Below, piece after piece: positions 53,368-61,526 of a DNA stretch of 64,000 bases (within the stretch, counting starts at the first letter, position 1; the number at the start of each line of letters is the position of its first letter). The position numbers and the translations under genes were made by a program. Source of the DNA: Planctomycetaceae bacterium (GTDB taxonomy: Bacteria > Planctomycetota > Phycisphaerae > UBA1845 > UTPLA1); assembly GCA_011525745.1 (NCBI GenBank), contig WYBU01000015.1:33874-97873 (forward strand), in the 5' to 3' direction. The notes under the pieces were generated by a model. It searched no databases. It was given only the letters and a program-made list of their open reading frames with translations, and had not been told where the DNA came from.

Positions 53368-53933
53368 GTCCCTCCGTGCGACAGTCAAATGAAGTTTGTG
53401 CATCATGGCGTGCCGGTATGCACGCCTGCGGGCGCGCGGGTCATCAGGCGTGCCCGCCTTCATTCATGGACGTACCACGCGTGGCCGGAACTGCACAAGC
53501 ACGAATCTGCATTGGATTTGCGAGCGCATTTAGGCATGCGGGCAAGCAGGAGTGCGGGCGTGCCCGATGGGAGCCCTGTCGCGCTTGCGGGCATTCCCGA
53601 GTGCCGGCTTATGACCTAAGCGATTAAACCGATTGTGCGAGCGAATCAGCGCGCGATACGGTGGAGTCAAACGATCTGCGGGCGGTTCTGATTGGGACGG
53701 CACGTGATCTGAGAGAAAACCTTATGGGCTGAGTGCTTCGAAAGTTGAACCCAGGCTGCCGGTTGACCGAAGCCAAGCGCGGCAGCGCTAGGGGATGTCG
53801 CAAATCCAACCTAGCCTACCTGCCTTGGGCATGTCAATCGCTCGTTCGTCGTCGCCTGTCATTCTCTGTCGTTCGCACGCAGTCTCCGGGAAACACGGAG
53901 GCCCGCGACTTCTCCGCTTAACGGAATCCAACC
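53368..53933. other. Gene-free partition/replication control region
   Basis: About 565 nt between the divergent parA and the winged-helix replication-like gene. No credible gene. It contains the repeated TGCGGGC motifs described separately and several GC hairpins; the right-hand part (53600-53930) shows nothing further. Confidence 0.5.
53427..53592 (+). repeat. Repeated TGCGGGC motifs (iteron or parS-like)
   Basis: TGCGGGC occurs at 53427, 53537, 53553 and 53586, each followed by a GC-type dinucleotide pattern (for example TGCGGGCAAGC, TGCGGGCGTGC), with an inverted relative GTGCCCGCC near 53450 and TGCCCG at 53561. The cluster lies upstream of parA and before the replication-like gene, where ParA/ParB-binding or iteron sites are expected. 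Confidence 0.55.
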
Positions 53934-55241
53934 ATGTTGCAGAACACTGTCTCCTCCCCATGCTTACGCGTGCGCGCAAGGAAACCGACCGGAGGCTACT
54001 GCTTTGTCGCCGGCGTGGGCTTCCTGGCCGCCTGGTTTGCGTTCAGACGCGAGATCATCGAGCTGCAGGACCTCCGGGTATGGCTGGCCTGTCACGAGCT
54101 TCTAGCGCGGCGCTGCGGGGCTTCAAAGGGCGTGCGCCCGCGATACTGCCTCGAAGAGCTACAAGTCCTGGTGCGCAGCAAGTCGCAACCTGCCGTTCGC
54201 CGGTCATTGGCTCGCTTGGAACGAGCAGGCATGATGACTTGGTCGGAGCATGGGCCGGAATTCAGCCGGGGAGAACTCGCTGCGCTTGAAGCGCACGATA
54301 CAACGATCTACGAGCGGGTCCGGGGAGTTACCAACATAGAACGGCGTATCCCGTTTCCTCGGCGCTTGCTACGCGAGCTGGCGCTGGCGCGACGCCCAGT
54401 GCTCTTGGCCACGGCTTTCGGGCACCTGGTGCGAGGGCTTTACTTTCGAGGCGGGCAGTGCGTCTCTGGCGGGCGCTGCAAGGCCTCCTGGATTGCCGAC
54501 TTATTCGAGGTTGATTCGCGAAACGTCAAGGCTGCTCGGCGGCAGCTTGAACGCATGGGTTGGCTCAAGCCCTGTTCCGTCGGGCAGACGGCCCTGAATC
54601 GGTGGGGCTACACGTTCGTTGTGTGCCTTGGGCAGCCTTCGCATGAAAGTGCGCGTCGATCACCACCCCCGGGTCGTCCAGTTCGTCGCCAATCACCACC
54701 CCCAGAGAGAAACATGAAACTCCTGAGAGGATCTGAGAACCAAGAACCGGCTCGACGCCGGCCCGCTGGGTCTTCCACGTGGAACATTCACGTTCACAAA
54801 CCGTGTTTTACTCGCGTCTCAAGACGCGACCTCGAAGAAAGCGACCGCTTGAGAGCGCTCTACGAGCAAGCCGTCGCACATGGTTGCATACGTCGCACTC
54901 GGGCGGATCTGTTGAACTTTTTCGCCGCGGCGGAACACGCGCGCGTGGTCGGTACGAGGAACGCCTGCGGGCTCTTCGTGACGCTCGTTCGGAAGCGTCT
55001 GTGGAGCTTCATATCGCTACGCGATGAGGACGCCGCGCGACGACGGTTGGTTTTGCTGGAAGAGCAGGGCTTGTTGAACAAGTGCGAAAACATCGGCGAG
55101 GCGCGTAGAAGCCCCTCGAAGCCCATCGCGGACGACGTGACGGACAGGCTGGTCATCCGTGAAATGCTTCGCAGATCGCTCGCAGGGACAGAAACGGCGC
55201 CGGCCCGCGGTTTGAATGGGCTCTCTTCTGGGGCAGGGTAG
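53934..55241 (+). CDS. Winged-helix, possibly replication-initiation protein
   Basis: 435 aa, ATG at 53934; the first 45 residues (hydrophobic FVAGVGFLAAWFAF) may be an artefact of an early start. Two winged-helix-like segments follow: YCLEELQVLVRSKSQPAVRRSLARLERAGMMTW near 80-110 and ASWIADLFEVDSRNVKAARRQLERMGWLKP near 185-215, then a proline/arginine-rich linker and a helical C-terminus. This layout resembles plasmid replication initiators but no family is certain. It stands opposite parA across the repeat cluster. Confidence 0.6.
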   Translation: MLQNTVSSPCLRVRARKPTGGYCFVAGVGFLAAWFAFRREIIELQDLRVWLACHELLARRCGASKGVRPRYCLEELQVLVRSKSQPAVRRSLARLERAGMMTWSEHGPEFSRGELAALEAHDTTIYERVRGVTNIERRIPFPRRLLRELALARRPVLLATAFGHLVRGLYFRGGQCVSGGRCKASWIADLFEVDSRNVKAARRQLERMGWLKPCSVGQTALNRWGYTFVVCLGQPSHESARRSPPPGRPVRRQSPPPERNMKLLRGSENQEPARRRPAGSSTWNIHVHKPCFTRVSRRDLEESDRLRALYEQAVAHGCIRRTRADLLNFFAAAEHARVVGTRNACGLFVTLVRKRLWSFISLRDEDAARRRLVLLEEQGLLNKCENIGEARRSPSKPIADDVTDRLVIREMLRRSLAGTETAPARGLNGLSSGAG

Positions 55242-55479
55242 CCAGGAGGCAGTGATCCGCGGCGGTTCAGCTCCCAGCGTCCGCAAAACGCGAACACCGG
55301 GAGCCGCACGGCAGCCGATGCGCCGGTACCGCCTCTCGACAGCTTACCGAGAGTGTCGTTGCTTGTCAGTGGTCGTGGAGTCTCGCGCAATGGGCATGTA
55401 GAGCGGGTTAGGCTTGCTTAACATTTTGGTCGTTCCGCAGCGACCGCGTTGGCTCGGCGAGCTCGCGTGCCGGGCACGT

Positions 55480-56412
55480 CTACTTGAGGCCGCTTGTCCG
55501 AGTGAGTGAGACAACCGTCGCATGTGCCCGCTGATAGGAGCCGAGCGTAAGCGTATCGTGGTGATTGTGGAAGCACTCTAGGAGAAACTCGTGCGCTTCC
55601 CCTCTGCCGTCCGTCAATATGATTTCGCTAGAGCCGATTGGACCGCGGTTTCCATAGCAAAACGTTCGAATCCTCGCGAAGAGAGCAAGTTCATTCACGG
55701 CCGGAAAGCGCGTGGCGAATTGCGGCGACCGGATAAAATACCGCACGGGACTCTCCCCCGGCGCGGGGCTCGTATGCGGATGAATACTGACGAGTCCGAG
55801 CGCCGGGCCGTCGGAGTTCTCAACGATTCGCCACAGCGTGGTCGTGAGGGAGTTCCCAAACGTCTTCTTGAGCTGCTTAACGGTGTCGAAATCCACGGAG
55901 CCGGCCTCCGCAAGCTCATCTCGGAATCGCTGACCCAGGAAGAGCAACCGCCCGGCACCGTAATTTGCCTCGCACTCGATCTGGGAGTGGCATGAGAGAC
56001 TGAGCGTGCGCTGCTTGTCTCCGAGCGATGCGCCGGCATGCCACGGAAGGAGATCATGAATGATCTCGTGCGTCTCATTCCAGCGCTGCTTTGGAGGAGG
56101 TTGGTCGGCATCCAGGAGGATGCGTTTTCGATCAGGAATGACCAACGCCTTCAGGTCGAGTTTCTTGACCACGTCCAGCATGAGCCACGGACGAGCCAAC
56201 ACCTGCTTGCCCGCGACTCTGAGCTGGTGGATCTTCTCCTGGAGCCAACCGACGTTTGTGGACGAGTAGTATTGGAGGTCGAGGCGCAGCAACTCACGCA
56301 CATCGGCCAGGCAGAGCGGTGGCTCGGGGTGGCCAAGGTCCTTGAGGACGCGGTCGACGTGTCCGTCAATGGACTTCGCCGTACCGGGGGTGAGGATGAT
56401 GTTCGTCGCCAT
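55480..56412 (-). CDS. ImmA/IrrE-family metallopeptidase
   Basis: 310 aa from the ATG at 56412 (MATNIILTPGTAKSIDGH). HEIIHDLL near residue 119 is the HExxH zinc site; DCEANY-type pattern (QIECEANYGAGRLLF near 150) supplies the third ligand region. Such peptidases cleave an XRE repressor in the same operon. Here an XRE-type gene lies 22 nt upstream on the same strand, fitting that pairing. Confidence 0.82.
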   Translation of the reverse strand: MATNIILTPGTAKSIDGHVDRVLKDLGHPEPPLCLADVRELLRLDLQYYSSTNVGWLQEKIHQLRVAGKQVLARPWLMLDVVKKLDLKALVIPDRKRILLDADQPPPKQRWNETHEIIHDLLPWHAGASLGDKQRTLSLSCHSQIECEANYGAGRLLFLGQRFRDELAEAGSVDFDTVKQLKKTFGNSLTTTLWRIVENSDGPALGLVSIHPHTSPAPGESPVRYFIRSPQFATRFPAVNELALFARIRTFCYGNRGPIGSSEIILTDGRGEAHEFLLECFHNHHDTLTLGSYQRAHATVVSLTRTSGLK

Positions 56413-56434
56413 CCGTAGCGAACTCCAGAATCGG

Positions 56435-56935
56435 TCAGTCGGCCAGGGCGCGAATGAACTCGTGCAAGGCTTGCTCCTCTTGCCGATTGAGGCGCTCCAT
56501 CGATTCGGAGCGGGCTGCGAACCGAACCGCGGCCGATTCAATCGATTGGTCACGATCCGTAACGTGCCCCGTTAGGTGGAGCAGCTTCTCGTACGAGACC
56601 TTGAGTACGGTGCTCAGTGCATGCAGAACCCTGGGCTCCGGCACCGCGTCGCCCTCCTCGGCTTCGAGGACTTCCGCCTCGCTGAGCCCCGTACGCGCCG
56701 CGAGCTCCTCAACGCTGAGTTGCTTTTGACGGCGCCAGAACTCGACCAGCTTGGCGAAGGCCTTCGCTCCGATCGCCGGGGCAGCGACCTGCACCGGCGG
56801 CGTCTCCAACATGCCGAGGCTTTCGGCAAGCCCGCCGACGGAAACGCACGACTCATCGTGCTTGACCGCCTCGCGGATCAGCGCCTCTCGGTTATCCGGA
56901 AACCGGAGTTCGACTTGGTTAATGTGCTTGCTCAT
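56435..56935 (-). CDS. XRE-family regulator paired with ImmA/IrrE
   Basis: 166 aa. Residues 60-105 (AFAKLVEFWRRQKQLSVEELAARTGLSEAEVLEAEEGDAVPEPRVLHALSTVLKV) form an XRE helix-turn-helix. The first 55 residues carry an unfamiliar domain beginning INQVELRFPDNREALI. It overlaps the GNAT gene by 4 nt. Likely the substrate or antitoxin of the metallopeptidase downstream. Confidence 0.75.
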   Translation of the reverse strand: MSKHINQVELRFPDNREALIREAVKHDESCVSVGGLAESLGMLETPPVQVAAPAIGAKAFAKLVEFWRRQKQLSVEELAARTGLSEAEVLEAEEGDAVPEPRVLHALSTVLKVSYEKLLHLTGHVTDRDQSIESAAVRFAARSESMERLNRQEEQALHEFIRALAD

Positions 56936-57582
56936 CGGTTGGTCCTCCCTGGATTCAGGAAGGCTCTTGCCTGCTCCTCGGTCATTTCGAAGTACCGGAG
57001 ACCCTCATACCTCGGATCGTCGCCGAGATCCGTCATCCCGCAGCGTACATAGAAGCCGTCAGCCTGCGGCAGCGCGTGAAGCCCGATCCGTCCGCGGAAG
57101 TCGAGCGCCTCGCTGAGTCGCACGCCCAATTCCATCAGTTGACGACCGACGCCTGAGTACCGCGGTGCCTGCCCGATCTCGTTCACGACAAGATTCCACG
57201 GGGCTGACTCCAAGTATTTCAGGTAGAGCAGGTCCATGCCTCCTTTCGCGATTCTCGATTGATGTCCCAGGCACGTCGCCAGGACAAGTCCTTGCCACTC
57301 GTCTTCGCACTTCACGCCCATGAGCCGAAGCGGACTGAGGGCTCCGCCAATATCGAGCGTGCCCTTCGAGAGCAGCTTATGCACCCAGTTCCAGTGCCAG
57401 TGCTGTGGCCAATTGGCCCTGGGAATGCCCGCTTGGTGGAGCTGCTTGATCATGCGGAATCGCCACGGGGTCCAAGCGGACTCCGCATCCAGCAAGTCCG
57501 CCAGATCCAGCCGCGTATGTAGCTCGGCGCCGACCAGTTCGCCCGACGCCCGCTTCTTCAGCTTGGTGGGCGTTACGCTCAA
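56932..57582 (-). CDS. GNAT-type acetyltransferase-like protein
   Basis: 216 aa. C-terminal half looks like a GNAT fold: LVLATCLGHQSRIAKGGMDLLYLKYLESAPWNL, then APRYSGVGRQLMELGVRLSEA (the R/Q-x-x-G-x-G/A acetyl-CoA loop), GFYVRCGM and YFEMTEEQARAF. The N-terminal 90 residues are different from usual GNATs. Preceded by a ribbon-helix-helix gene with ATGA overlap, which is the TacAT-type toxin-antitoxin arrangement. Family moderately sure. Confidence 0.65.
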   Translation of the reverse strand: MSVTPTKLKKRASGELVGAELHTRLDLADLLDAESAWTPWRFRMIKQLHQAGIPRANWPQHWHWNWVHKLLSKGTLDIGGALSPLRLMGVKCEDEWQGLVLATCLGHQSRIAKGGMDLLYLKYLESAPWNLVVNEIGQAPRYSGVGRQLMELGVRLSEALDFRGRIGLHALPQADGFYVRCGMTDLGDDPRYEGLRYFEMTEEQARAFLNPGRTNR

Positions 57583-57794
57583 AGCACCATCACCTCGGCC
57601 TTCTTTTTCTCCACCTCGTCCTCAAAGAAGAGCTTCTCACCTGCGGCCAGGCGCACGTCCACGGCTTGATAGAGCCGCAGTGCTTGCCGGATGACGGCGG
57701 TCTTGGAAAGCTCTTTCCGCTTGGAAAGCTCCTCCAAGGCGTCCATCTCAGCGCCGGTCAGGTTCAGGGTCATCGTGCGCTTCGCGCTCATCAT
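57579..57794 (-). CDS. Ribbon-helix-helix antitoxin-like protein
   Basis: 71 aa; GGAGG lies 7 nt before the ATG at 57794 (a second Met at 57791). RTMTLNLTGAEMDALEELSKRKELSKTAVIRQALRLYQAVD is a ribbon-helix-helix DNA-binding fold; the acidic tail (EDEVEKKKAEVMVL) could bind the GNAT partner. It heads the four-gene operon and probably represses its own promoter at the TTCGGCCGAA palindrome. Confidence 0.75.
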   Translation of the reverse strand: MMSAKRTMTLNLTGAEMDALEELSKRKELSKTAVIRQALRLYQAVDVRLAAGEKLFFEDEVEKKKAEVMVL

Positions 57795-57813
57795 TCGGTG
57801 GCCTCCACGACGT

Positions 57814-57841
57814 ACTATACGCTATTCGGCCGAAAAGTCAA
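57814..57841 (-). promoter_or_regulatory. Promoter of the RHH-GNAT-XRE-ImmA operon with a palindrome
   Basis: On the minus strand TTGACT (57836-57841) and TATAGT (57814-57819) are separated by 16 nt. The spacer contains the perfect palindrome TTCGGCCGAA (57825-57834), a natural operator for the ribbon-helix-helix protein. Confidence 0.65.
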
Positions 57842-57852
57842 CCAAAAATAAT

Positions 57853-57880
57853 TTGACAACGGCCAAATAGTGGCTACTAT
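57853..57880 (+). promoter_or_regulatory. Promoter toward DUF2188
   Basis: TTGACA (57853-57858) and TACTAT (57875-57880) spaced by 16 nt. It is divergent from the RHH operon promoter, and the two -35 boxes are only 11 nt apart, so they may interfere or share a regulator. Confidence 0.6.
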
Positions 57881-57957
57881 ATGGCTAGCAATGGTTCCCG
57901 GACCTTCGGTCGGCGGTCTCGGCCGGAGTTTGGGTTGTCGTGATTGAGGATTCAGCC

Positions 57958-58188
57958 ATGAGCAAGAAGAACGTGCATGTCGTGCCGCAGGGTAACAAGT
58001 GGGCCGTTAAGCCCGAAGGGGGCAAGCCCACGTCCACGCACCGCACCCAGGGCGCGGCCGAGGACGCGGGTCGGAGGCTGGCCAAACAGAATGAAGCCGA
58101 GTTGGTCATCCACCGTCCGAACGGGCAGATCCGCGACAAGGACTCGTTCGGCGCGGACCCCAACCCGCCGAAGGACCGCAAGCATTAG
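57958..58188 (+). CDS. DUF2188 family small protein
   Basis: 76 aa from the ATG at 57958 (MSKKNVHVVPQGNKWAVKPEGGKPTSTH). VHVVPQGNKWAVKPEGG... QGAAEDAGRRLAKQNEAELVIHRPNGQIRDKDSFGADPNP matches DUF2188, a small family of unknown function common in phages and integrative elements. It stands alone in front of the ubiquitin-like operon, behind its own promoter. Confidence 0.8.
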   Translation: MSKKNVHVVPQGNKWAVKPEGGKPTSTHRTQGAAEDAGRRLAKQNEAELVIHRPNGQIRDKDSFGADPNPPKDRKH

Positions 58189-58258
58189 TCGGCGGACGTG
58201 GACTGTCGGAGCAGCGTGGAGGTTGCGGGCGGATGCTCCGTCCGCTGTCAGCGAACAC

Positions 58259-58280
58259 GAGGCACTCCAATGAGTGCCTC
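58259..58280 (+). promoter_or_regulatory. Hairpin in the leader of the ubiquitin-like operon
   Basis: GAGGCACTC and GAGTGCCTC form a perfect 9-bp stem with a CAAT loop. It ends 17 nt before the multiubiquitin ATG and just before its GAGGA site, without a T-tract, so it could control translation or protect the mRNA instead of ending transcription. Confidence 0.5.
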
Positions 58281-58297
58281 AACATGAGGAACCGAAA

Positions 58298-58651
58298 ATG
58301 AACCAGGATCAAAGTGATTCAGTCGGCACAGCAGTCGTTGACGAGATCATCGATGTCGAAGAATTCGCCAAGGTCGGGCGGCCCATCCCGCACGATCGAC
58401 GGTATCGCATCCGCATCGACCGGGAACACTACGTGGTCGACCAACCGTGTCTGACGGGTCGCGAGATTCTCAGACTGGCCGGCAAGACTCCAGCGGAGTT
58501 CATGCTGTCTCAGAAGTTCCGCGGCGGCGAGGTCAAAAAGATCGAGCCTGACGAGAGGGTGGATCTCACTCGGCCGGGCGTGGAGCGATTCATGACGCTC
58601 CCGCTCGATCCGACGGAGGGCAGCCGCGATGCAACTGCGAAGCGACTTTGA
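58298..58651 (+). CDS. Multiubiquitin-domain protein (ubiquitin-like modifier)
   Basis: 117 aa, ATG at 58298 after GAGGA. Residues about 35-108 (YRIRIDREHYVVDQPCLTGREILRLAGKTPAEFMLSQKF... RFMTLPLDPTEG) form one beta-grasp domain of the Multiubiquitin family. It lacks a C-terminal GG but carries TEG followed by an 8-residue tail (SRDATAKRL), which the JAB protease of the same operon could trim. Overlaps the E2-like start by 23 nt. Confidence 0.8.
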   Translation: MNQDQSDSVGTAVVDEIIDVEEFAKVGRPIPHDRRYRIRIDREHYVVDQPCLTGREILRLAGKTPAEFMLSQKFRGGEVKKIEPDERVDLTRPGVERFMTLPLDPTEGSRDATAKRL

Positions 58652-59036
58652 GTTGCCTGAGAGTGACCGGCTCTTTCTGGGCACGGTGCCTAACCGGTGG
58701 GAGGCGGTTCAGGACGGAGACTCTCGCTGGGTATTCATCCATGAGTACCAGCCGCCAAGCGGATACCAGCCGACCGCCGTGTCCGTGGGCGTCCTGATCC
58801 CAGCCGGCTACCCGGACGTGCAGCTCGACATGTTCTATTTCAAGCCGGCGCTTTCGCGCTTGGACGGTAGGGCCATCAACGCCTTGTCGAACCACATGAT
58901 CTGCGCGGAGCCTTGGCAGCGTTGGTCTCGGCATCGCACGACGAGCAATCCTTGGCGCCCGGGGCATGACGACCTTGCGACGCACCTGCTTTTGATGCGC
59001 GCTCTGCTAGAGCGCGAGTTTGCGAGGTTGAACTAA
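58629..59036 (+). CDS. E2-like ubiquitin-conjugating protein (prokaryotic E2 family E)
   Basis: 135 aa, ATG at 58629 with GGAGGG upstream. Beta-sheet core (VFIHEYQPPSGYQPTAVSVGVLIPAGYPDVQLDMFYF) and then MICAEPWQRWSRHR, in which Cys92, the only cysteine, would be the thioester site. C-terminal helix LLLMRALLEREFARLN. It bridges the modifier and the E1 in this operon. Stop and next start overlap as TAATG. Confidence 0.82.
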   Translation: MQLRSDFELPESDRLFLGTVPNRWEAVQDGDSRWVFIHEYQPPSGYQPTAVSVGVLIPAGYPDVQLDMFYFKPALSRLDGRAINALSNHMICAEPWQRWSRHRTTSNPWRPGHDDLATHLLLMRALLEREFARLN

Positions 59037-60439
59037 TGCCAGTGGCGCTCAGAATGACGGGGCGGCAGTATGGCACATTGCGCCGGCACCTGTTCCCGGG
59101 TGACGGAAACGAGGCCGTGTCGATCGGTATCTGCGGTCGACATCAAGGGCGTAACGGCCACGTTCTGCTGCTGCGCAAACTGCTGCACATCCCCCACAAT
59201 GAGTGCCGGGTGCGGCGACCCGACCGGGTAACGTGGCCCACGACCACGCTCGGGCCGTTGCTTCTAGAGGCGGCAGCGAAACATTACGCCGTGATCAAGT
59301 TCCACTCCCACCCTGGCGGCTACCGTCGATTCTCCGGGACCGATGACGAAGCCGATGCGGAGTTGTTTAGCTCGGTTCATGGATGGACCGACGGCCCGGA
59401 CCCGCATGCCAGCATCGTCGTGTTGCCGGACGGGGGCATGTTCGGACGCGCCGTTCACGTCGACGGAGTGTTTGAGGAGCTTTCCCGAATCGCTGTGGCG
59501 GGCGACGATCTCGCATACCTCGATTCGAGCACTGATGACGGCGTACTCGATGTTGCGCTCGATCGGCAAGCACGGATGTTCGGCGAGGCAACGACACGAC
59601 GGATGCGACGGCTGGCGGTTGGCATAGTTGGTTGTTCAGGAACGGGCGGGCCGACTGTGGAGATGCTCGGCCGGCTTGCGGTTGGGCGGATGGTCCTCGT
59701 GGATCCCGACCGTGTCGGCTACGAGAATCTACCGCGCATACCTAATAGCACGGCGGCGCATGCTGCGGCGGAGGAGCTGAAGGTAAACGTGCTGGCGCGC
59801 GCGGTCGAAGCGATGGGGCTGGGGACGACGGTCGAGGTCATACCGGAGAACCTTGCCGAGTCGCCCGCGGCCGTTCGCGCGCTCGCGAGCGTGGACGTGC
59901 TGTTCGGCTGCGTGGATAGCGTTGAAGGCCGACACGTGCTGAATCGGTTGGCGGCGTTCTACAGCCTCCCTTACTTGGACGTAGGCGTGAAACTGATCGC
60001 TAAGGACAGCGGCGTGGTCGAGGAAGTGTGCGGCGCGGTGCATTATGTGCAGCCGGATGGCCCCAGCCTGTTGGATCGCGGCGTTTACTCTCTGGAACAG
60101 TTACGCGCGGAAGCGCTGCGCCGCTCGAACCCGGCCGCGTATCGAGATTTGCTGCGAGAGAAATACATCCAGGGAGTCGTGGAGCCTCGGCCGGCGGTCG
60201 TGACCGTCAACACGCAATTCGCAGCCATGATGCTGAACGAGTTTCTGGCCCGCCTTCATCCCTACCGGCTTGACTCGAACCGCGAATATGCTGTCGTGCG
60301 ATCGAGCCTCGCTCAGATGCAAAGCTACTACGAGGCTGACGCCGATCGCGATGGATCACTTGCGGGACATGTCGGTCGGGGCGACACGTCGCCGCTATTG
60401 GACATGCCGGAGCTGACCGAACCGGGGCGCTCCTCGTGA
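59036..60439 (+). CDS. JAB protease-E1 (ThiF) fusion
   Basis: 467 aa. The N-terminal JAB/MPN domain has the zinc motif HSHPGGYRRFSGTDD near residue 87 and an upstream Glu. From about 200, an E1-type ThiF fold: VGIVGCSGTGGPTVEML, VLVDPDRVGYENLPR, ending LNEFLARLHPYR. It should adenylate and, by its JAB part, process or remove the modifier. I could not place a catalytic Cys in the usual loop (the segment reads PDGPSLLDRGVYS), so thioester formation may be on the E2. GTGA overlap with DUF6527. Confidence 0.85.
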   Translation: MPVALRMTGRQYGTLRRHLFPGDGNEAVSIGICGRHQGRNGHVLLLRKLLHIPHNECRVRRPDRVTWPTTTLGPLLLEAAAKHYAVIKFHSHPGGYRRFSGTDDEADAELFSSVHGWTDGPDPHASIVVLPDGGMFGRAVHVDGVFEELSRIAVAGDDLAYLDSSTDDGVLDVALDRQARMFGEATTRRMRRLAVGIVGCSGTGGPTVEMLGRLAVGRMVLVDPDRVGYENLPRIPNSTAAHAAAEELKVNVLARAVEAMGLGTTVEVIPENLAESPAAVRALASVDVLFGCVDSVEGRHVLNRLAAFYSLPYLDVGVKLIAKDSGVVEEVCGAVHYVQPDGPSLLDRGVYSLEQLRAEALRRSNPAAYRDLLREKYIQGVVEPRPAVVTVNTQFAAMMLNEFLARLHPYRLDSNREYAVVRSSLAQMQSYYEADADRDGSLAGHVGRGDTSPLLDMPELTEPGRSS

Positions 60440-60786
60440 CTTGGATTACCCGATTCTGGCACTGGCTCTGGTCGCGGCTTACGCGCGACCGGCCGTACCG
60501 CACCCAGTGCGTTGACGAACTTCCCGTTCGTCTGCACCGGCGTACGATCTACTTGGTCGGTGAGGCGCAGCACATTTGGTGCGCCGCGATGCTGTGCCCA
60601 TGCGGCTGCCGCGAGATCGTCCATCTCAGTCTCCTGGTGGATGCTCGACCGCGTTGGCGGTTGTGGCGAGATGCAAGGGGAGCCGTAACCCTGCAACCCT
60701 CGGTCTGGCGGCAAAAGGGATGCCGCAGTCATTTTTTTGTTCGAAATGGGCACGTGCAATGGTGCGAAAACGCAATGCCCAAGTAG
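60436..60786 (+). CDS. DUF6527 protein
   Basis: 116 aa, GTG start overlapping the E1 stop. TRFWHWLWSRLTRDRPYRTQCV... LCPCGCREIVHLSLL... VWRQKGCRSHFFVRNGHVQWC fits DUF6527, a small cysteine-rich family that repeatedly accompanies prokaryotic ubiquitin-like conjugation genes. The cysteines CPCGC and CRSHFFV may bind zinc. Role unknown; possibly the target or an E3-like adaptor. Confidence 0.78.
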   Translation: MTWITRFWHWLWSRLTRDRPYRTQCVDELPVRLHRRTIYLVGEAQHIWCAAMLCPCGCREIVHLSLLVDARPRWRLWRDARGAVTLQPSVWRQKGCRSHFFVRNGHVQWCENAMPK

Positions 60787-60804
60787 GCTGGGTCGATCAA
60801 CGCC

Positions 60805-61296
60805 TTATGGAGAGGCGCCTTCCTCGGACATGGGCGCAGATTCTAGGCTGAGTTCAGTCCAGGTGCCCGATTCAAACGACTGAACGGTTCGCCACTTCGA
60901 TCGCGGCACCGGGTCAAAGCTGCCATACCACCATGCGGGGTTCGATCCCACTTCGCGCCCAGCCTTCTCAAGAGCTCGTGCTATGTCTCCGTCCATTCGG
61001 CTTCGTCGCCTGAGCGTGGGCCAATCATGGGGTGCCGTTGCCCGGTCTACGCCGATACGCACCAAGCCAAAGAGCTCGGCGATTTCTTGCGGCGTTCGAA
61101 GGTCCTTTGTTTGACCGTTCGGCTGGATGAACAGCTTCCACGCCGTCGGCTCCCAATCCTGGTTTGATGAGAACCAGACGATCGGGCGCTCGCGTGGGTC
61201 TACGAACGTCGTGGCCGCACGGATCTCGCCGGTTTCCACAATCTCGCGAAATCGAGTGCCTGTCGTGTAATGCCAAAGCAGGAGTCTGCGTTTCAT
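60805..61296 (-). CDS. Hypothetical protein with ADP-ribosyltransferase-like features
   Basis: 163 aa. The opening LLLWHYTTGTRFREIVETGEIRAATTFVDPRERPIVWFSSNQDWEPTAWKL has the H-Y-T, hydrophobic and F/W-S-x-N spacing seen in RNA-phosphotransferase/DarT-like folds, but this is a weak by-eye match. Convergent with the DUF6527 gene (18-nt gap). Could be an effector or toxin of the conjugation module, or unrelated. Confidence 0.5.
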   Translation of the reverse strand: MKRRLLLWHYTTGTRFREIVETGEIRAATTFVDPRERPIVWFSSNQDWEPTAWKLFIQPNGQTKDLRTPQEIAELFGLVRIGVDRATAPHDWPTLRRRSRMDGDIARALEKAGREVGSNPAWWYGSFDPVPRSKWRTVQSFESGTWTELSLESAPMSEEGASP

Positions 61297-61325
61297 GCTC
61301 TCACCGTTTCAAGTCGGTCTCGCGG

Positions 61326-61526
61326 TCAGCTTTGCCCATCCGCAGCGGGGCACAGGAGCCGCGTCGCCGCTTTTTGCCAACTGGTTCGGTGACCAACGAG
61401 GGTCCTGACACAATCGTCGGCGTTTTGCTTCGCTTCGACCATCGGGTGCTCGCTGAGTCCAGTGGCTCGCAGTCTCAGAATCTCAGCCGCTCCGAGTTGC
61501 ATGAGATGGCCGTCGCCAGCTCTCAT
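61326..61526 (-). CDS. 66-aa protein coupled to the ATPase gene
   Basis: ATG at 61526 overlaps the TGA of the ATPase gene (ATGA). Encodes MRAGDGHLMQLGAAEILRL... and ends PAADGQS; mostly helical with Cys and Arg residues. No ribosome-binding site of its own, so translation would depend on coupling. Not recognised. Confidence 0.45.
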   Translation of the reverse strand: MRAGDGHLMQLGAAEILRLRATGLSEHPMVEAKQNADDCVRTLVGHRTSWQKAATRLLCPAADGQS

